DNA of 64,000 bases, taken from Sipunculus nudus. Taxonomy: Eukaryota; Annelida; Sipuncula; Golfingiida; Sipunculidae. The stretch spans positions 29,485,079-29,549,078 of the forward strand of contig CM049307.1 in NCBI GenBank assembly GCA_026874595.1, in the 5' to 3' direction. The position numbers and the translations under genes are program-made. The notes beneath the pieces are model-generated. The model did no database searches and was not told the origin of the DNA. It worked only from the letters and a program-made list of their open reading frames with translations. Below are positions 61,696 through 64,000 of the stretch, one piece after another. Within the stretch, counting starts at the first letter, position 1, and every line of letters starts with the position of its first letter.

Positions 61696-61792
61696 TTACT
61701 ACCTGTGGCCCCTGATCAATCCAAAGCTATCTCACGTACCTGGGCCGTTCCCATGGCCGATGTTTGGGAACTTTCTTCAGTACATGAAACAT
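61696..61792 (+). CDS. Cytochrome P450 (CYP3-clan type), coding exon 2
   Basis: Preceded by a CTATTTCAG acceptor and followed by a GTAAGT donor. After the split Gly codon the exon reads YYLWPLINPKLSHVPGP then FPWPMFGNFLQYMKH. The PGPxxWPxxGN pattern is the proline-rich hinge that orients the catalytic domain of microsomal P450s. LQYMKH ending the exon parallels the LSYHK end of exon 2 in vertebrate CYP3A genes, as I recall them, and the length (97 nt) is also close. I therefore favour the CYP3 clan (CYP3/CYP5-like), not CYP2 or CYP4. The next expected exon (FD...KYG motif) was not found before the repeats at 62.4 kb, so the gene continues off the right edge. Haem-binding and I-helix regions are not in the window. 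Confidence 0.88.
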
Positions 61793-62384
61793 GTAAGTTT
61801 ATCTGTTAAATGAATTTGATATAGTTATGGTAAAGTGAAAGTTTTACTTTACGTTAAATGAACGATGTAGCCATATGGTATTTAAATTCCAATTTCAAAT
61901 TAGTGCATTAACGATGGCACCGTAACGTGTACATCCATTGGCTGACGAAATGTTCAGCTGGTTATACTGGATGTTAAGCCGGGCACATATATACATTGGC
62001 AGATTTAAACCATGGAAAATGTCAAAATGGAGGTTTTTTTATCGTTATACCGACACCATTTTACCATGTCCTAGGAGAATATCTGTCGGACCATTCTTAT
62101 TTCCACTCGGAACTCCTCAGCCGAATTCGTATTCTAATATCGAGTGTCTCGGGAGATGTTCCGAGTGGTTTATTTCGCCTATAATCTTTTCAGGGGCGTA
62201 TTCTGCTGTAAAACTGATAAACTACTGGCAAGTGTCATGTTTGTAAACTGACAATTATTGTATGTTCGATTATTTCAGAATACGAACACGTTCCAACACC
62301 GCTGTTCGTCTATTTTTTTCGCGATATTTCTTTCAAATCTAAAATGTTTGCCACTATAAAATAGTTTTAATTAAAAGAGATTAT
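61793..62384 (+). other. P450 intron 2 (start)
   Basis: Begins at the GTAAGT donor after exon 2. AT-rich, then GC-balanced at 61940-62220 where two plus frames are open in different phases; neither has P450 motifs. Confidence 0.6.
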
Positions 62385-62689
62385 CAGGGCTGTAGCCTGA
62401 TCAAAGTCGGGGATGGGGAGTACATTCTTTATCAGAGCGAAGCATAATGAGGGGGTATGGGATGGTCAATTCATGCTTTAAATTGGCATTTATGTGGGTA
62501 TTGTTTTTATAATACATAAGCTCTAATCACAGAACATATTTGCTTGCTTTTATTTGCGTGACTAAAGGGTAACAGAGTGTTAGTAACCAGTCAAAATTGA
62601 ACTTTCTGGCAAATACTTCCAACATTTTTTTCTTGCCTAAGATTGCTCAGATCCCCCCCCCCCCCCCCACCTCAGAGGCTACGGTACTG
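62385..62689. mobile_element. Probable hAT-like MITE with G/C-rich ends
   Basis: Left tip CAGGGCTGTAGCC and right tip (reverse complement) CAGTACCGTAGCC match at 10 of 13 bases. G-rich (left) and 16-C (62653-62668) subterminal tracts are also inverted. Flanking 8-mers (GAGATTAT and ATAATGTG) do not match, so the target duplication is lost or the ends are misplaced. Confidence 0.45.
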
Positions 62690-62819
62690 ATAATGTGCCG
62701 AATTTGATGAGCTAAATAAGTATGAAATAAAAAAATATTTAGGCCTACTTTGTGACGCACGGACGAATTTAGCTTGTTTAGGAAGAGCTGAAAAACAATG
62801 GTGTCTATCATTGTATCCC
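62690..62819. other. Short spacer
   Basis: Unique AT-rich DNA between two repeats. Confidence 0.5.
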
Positions 62820-64000
62820 CAGACAAAGTCGGGGGATACTATGTTTTCATACCGGTCCCGCCGCCGCCGCCGCCGCCGCCGCATATAAATCTTGTTGGCG
62901 CTATAACCCAAAAAATATTTCACGGAACTTTACCAAACTTGGTATATGTATAGATATGGGTAAGAGGACGACGCCTATTTAAAATGAGGTCATAACCTTT
63001 ACTAGGAGAGTGTCCTTGACCTTGAATAGGTCCAATTTTGGGGAAAATCACACAAATTCTTTAATATCTCAAGAAATCTTGCATGGATTTATCCCAAAAT
63101 CAAGTTGATGGAAGATCATGGATAGGGTTGTCATGTTCCAGAAACTGGTGGCGCCACCTATTATTCTTTACTTGTTTTCGTGCCATTTAAAACCCCCAAA
63201 ATTGCCACCTTACAGTACTGTGAGCATTATAAGTCAAAAACTAATGGACAGATTTCTTTTATATTATGCATTTACATAGCTATGGGTTATGGGATGATGT
63301 TTATTTAAATTGGGGTCATGACCTTTCCTATGATAGTTGCCTTGACCTTGAATATTGCCATATATGGTGAAAATCACACACCTCTTATGATATCTCCAGT
63401 GTTGATAGCCATATGATTTCAAACATGACTTATGTATGGCCCACCACTAAAGTAAGAACCCTATAGGTTCTAGGGTCATGAGGTCAAAGGTCAAGGTCAC
63501 TGGACTGGCATTTTAAAAGATACTGTGGATGCATTTTAAGCCAAACTTTCATCCTAGGTCTTCCATCTTGAATATATAGCTCGTTTGCCAATAGTGGATT
63601 ATCCATATAAATTTTGGGGTCACAAGGTCAAAGGTCAAGGCCACAGGAGCTATCTGTCCAAAAATTAGTTTCTGGATGATAATTCCTGCTTTTATTGATG
63701 TATTGATTTCAAACTTGACTTATATATGTCCCATAGAAAAAGCAAGACTCCAATTGATTTTGGGGTCATGAGATCAAAGGTCAAGGTCACAGGACACATC
63801 TTTAAAAAGATTGTGGATGCATTTTCAGCCAAACATTTCATCTCAGACCTTTCATCCTGCACATATAAGTCATCTGCCAATAGAGGAAGACCCCTATCAG
63901 TTTTGAGGTCACAAGGTCAAAGGTGAAGGTCATAGGAGCCATCTGTCCAAAAATTAGTTCCTGGATGATAATTCCTGCTTTTATTGATGTATGGATTTCA
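62820..64000 (+). repeat. Tandem/dispersed repeat with AGGTCA half sites, running off the right edge
   Basis: A (CCG)8-type tract at 62859-62882 marks the left part. A ~327-bp period links 62955-63054 with 63282-63381 (TATGGGTWAKRGGAYGAYG..., CCTTGACCTTGAATA, GAAAATCACAC). A ~290-bp period links GGTCAAAGGTCAAGGTCAC near 63483 with 63773, and CACAAGGTCAAAGGT near 63621 with 63911. The arrangement resembles long dispersed repeats common in mollusc genomes. It lies in the P450 intron if the gene continues rightwards. Confidence 0.85.

Noticed and set aside
61938-62246. Third P450 exon
   Set aside because: No FD..KYG or other P450 motif in any frame, and two phases are open together.

Overview
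The window looks like gene-poor, AT-rich animal nuclear DNA. The signs are split exons with GT/AG sites, about 25 long (TA)n microsatellites, LINE and hAT/Harbinger-type elements, minisatellites, and no operons or dense reading frames. I infer a lophotrochozoan, most likely a mollusc, from the Tx1/L1-like LINE, the AGGTCA-rich dispersed repeat and the overall texture. The species cannot be named from the sequence alone.

Only two loci look like host protein genes, and both are 5' ends. (1) At 4514-4748, minus strand, is a Tyr/Pro/Gly-rich first coding exon with a strong start context, an in-frame stop just upstream and usable donors. Its later exons would lie below 4.5 kb or off the left edge. 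I do not recognise the family; it could be a developmental regulator. (2) At 61063-61142 and 61696-61792, plus strand, are the first two coding exons of a microsomal cytochrome P450 of CYP3-clan type: a membrane anchor, then a proline-rich hinge, joined by consensus splice sites in matching phase. The rest of the gene runs off the right edge.

Between them lies about 56 kb with no further exon I can support. Part of it is a series of GC-balanced, mostly repeat-free islands (for example 6.8-7.25, 13.0-13.4, 15.4-16.5, 19.4-20.2, 22.0-22.2, 23.1-23.4, 36.8-38.1 and 47.0-47.9 kb) set in AT-rich, TA-repeat DNA. These are candidate cis-regulatory elements.

The repeat fraction is informative. It contains: a decayed full-length Tx1/L1-clade LINE (49.2-55.7 kb, minus) flanked at both junctions by direct copies of a ~200-bp sequence; a second LINE 3' relic (33.5-34.4 kb); a 1.7-kb non-autonomous hAT with a perfect 8-bp target duplication (57.2-58.9 kb); a 1.4-kb foldback element with ~355-bp inverted arms (27.0-28.4 kb); a 341-bp Harbinger-like MITE with a TAA duplication (35.0-35.4 kb); a probable small hAT-like MITE (62.4-62.7 kb); two tRNA-like SINE heads; minisatellites of ~55, 39 and 46 bp; an 865-bp tandem duplication (17.5-19.2 kb) and smaller ones; and at the right end a tandem/dispersed repeat rich in nuclear-receptor-type AGGTCA half sites. 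No CRISPR array, bacterial gene, complete tRNA, rRNA or known microRNA was found.
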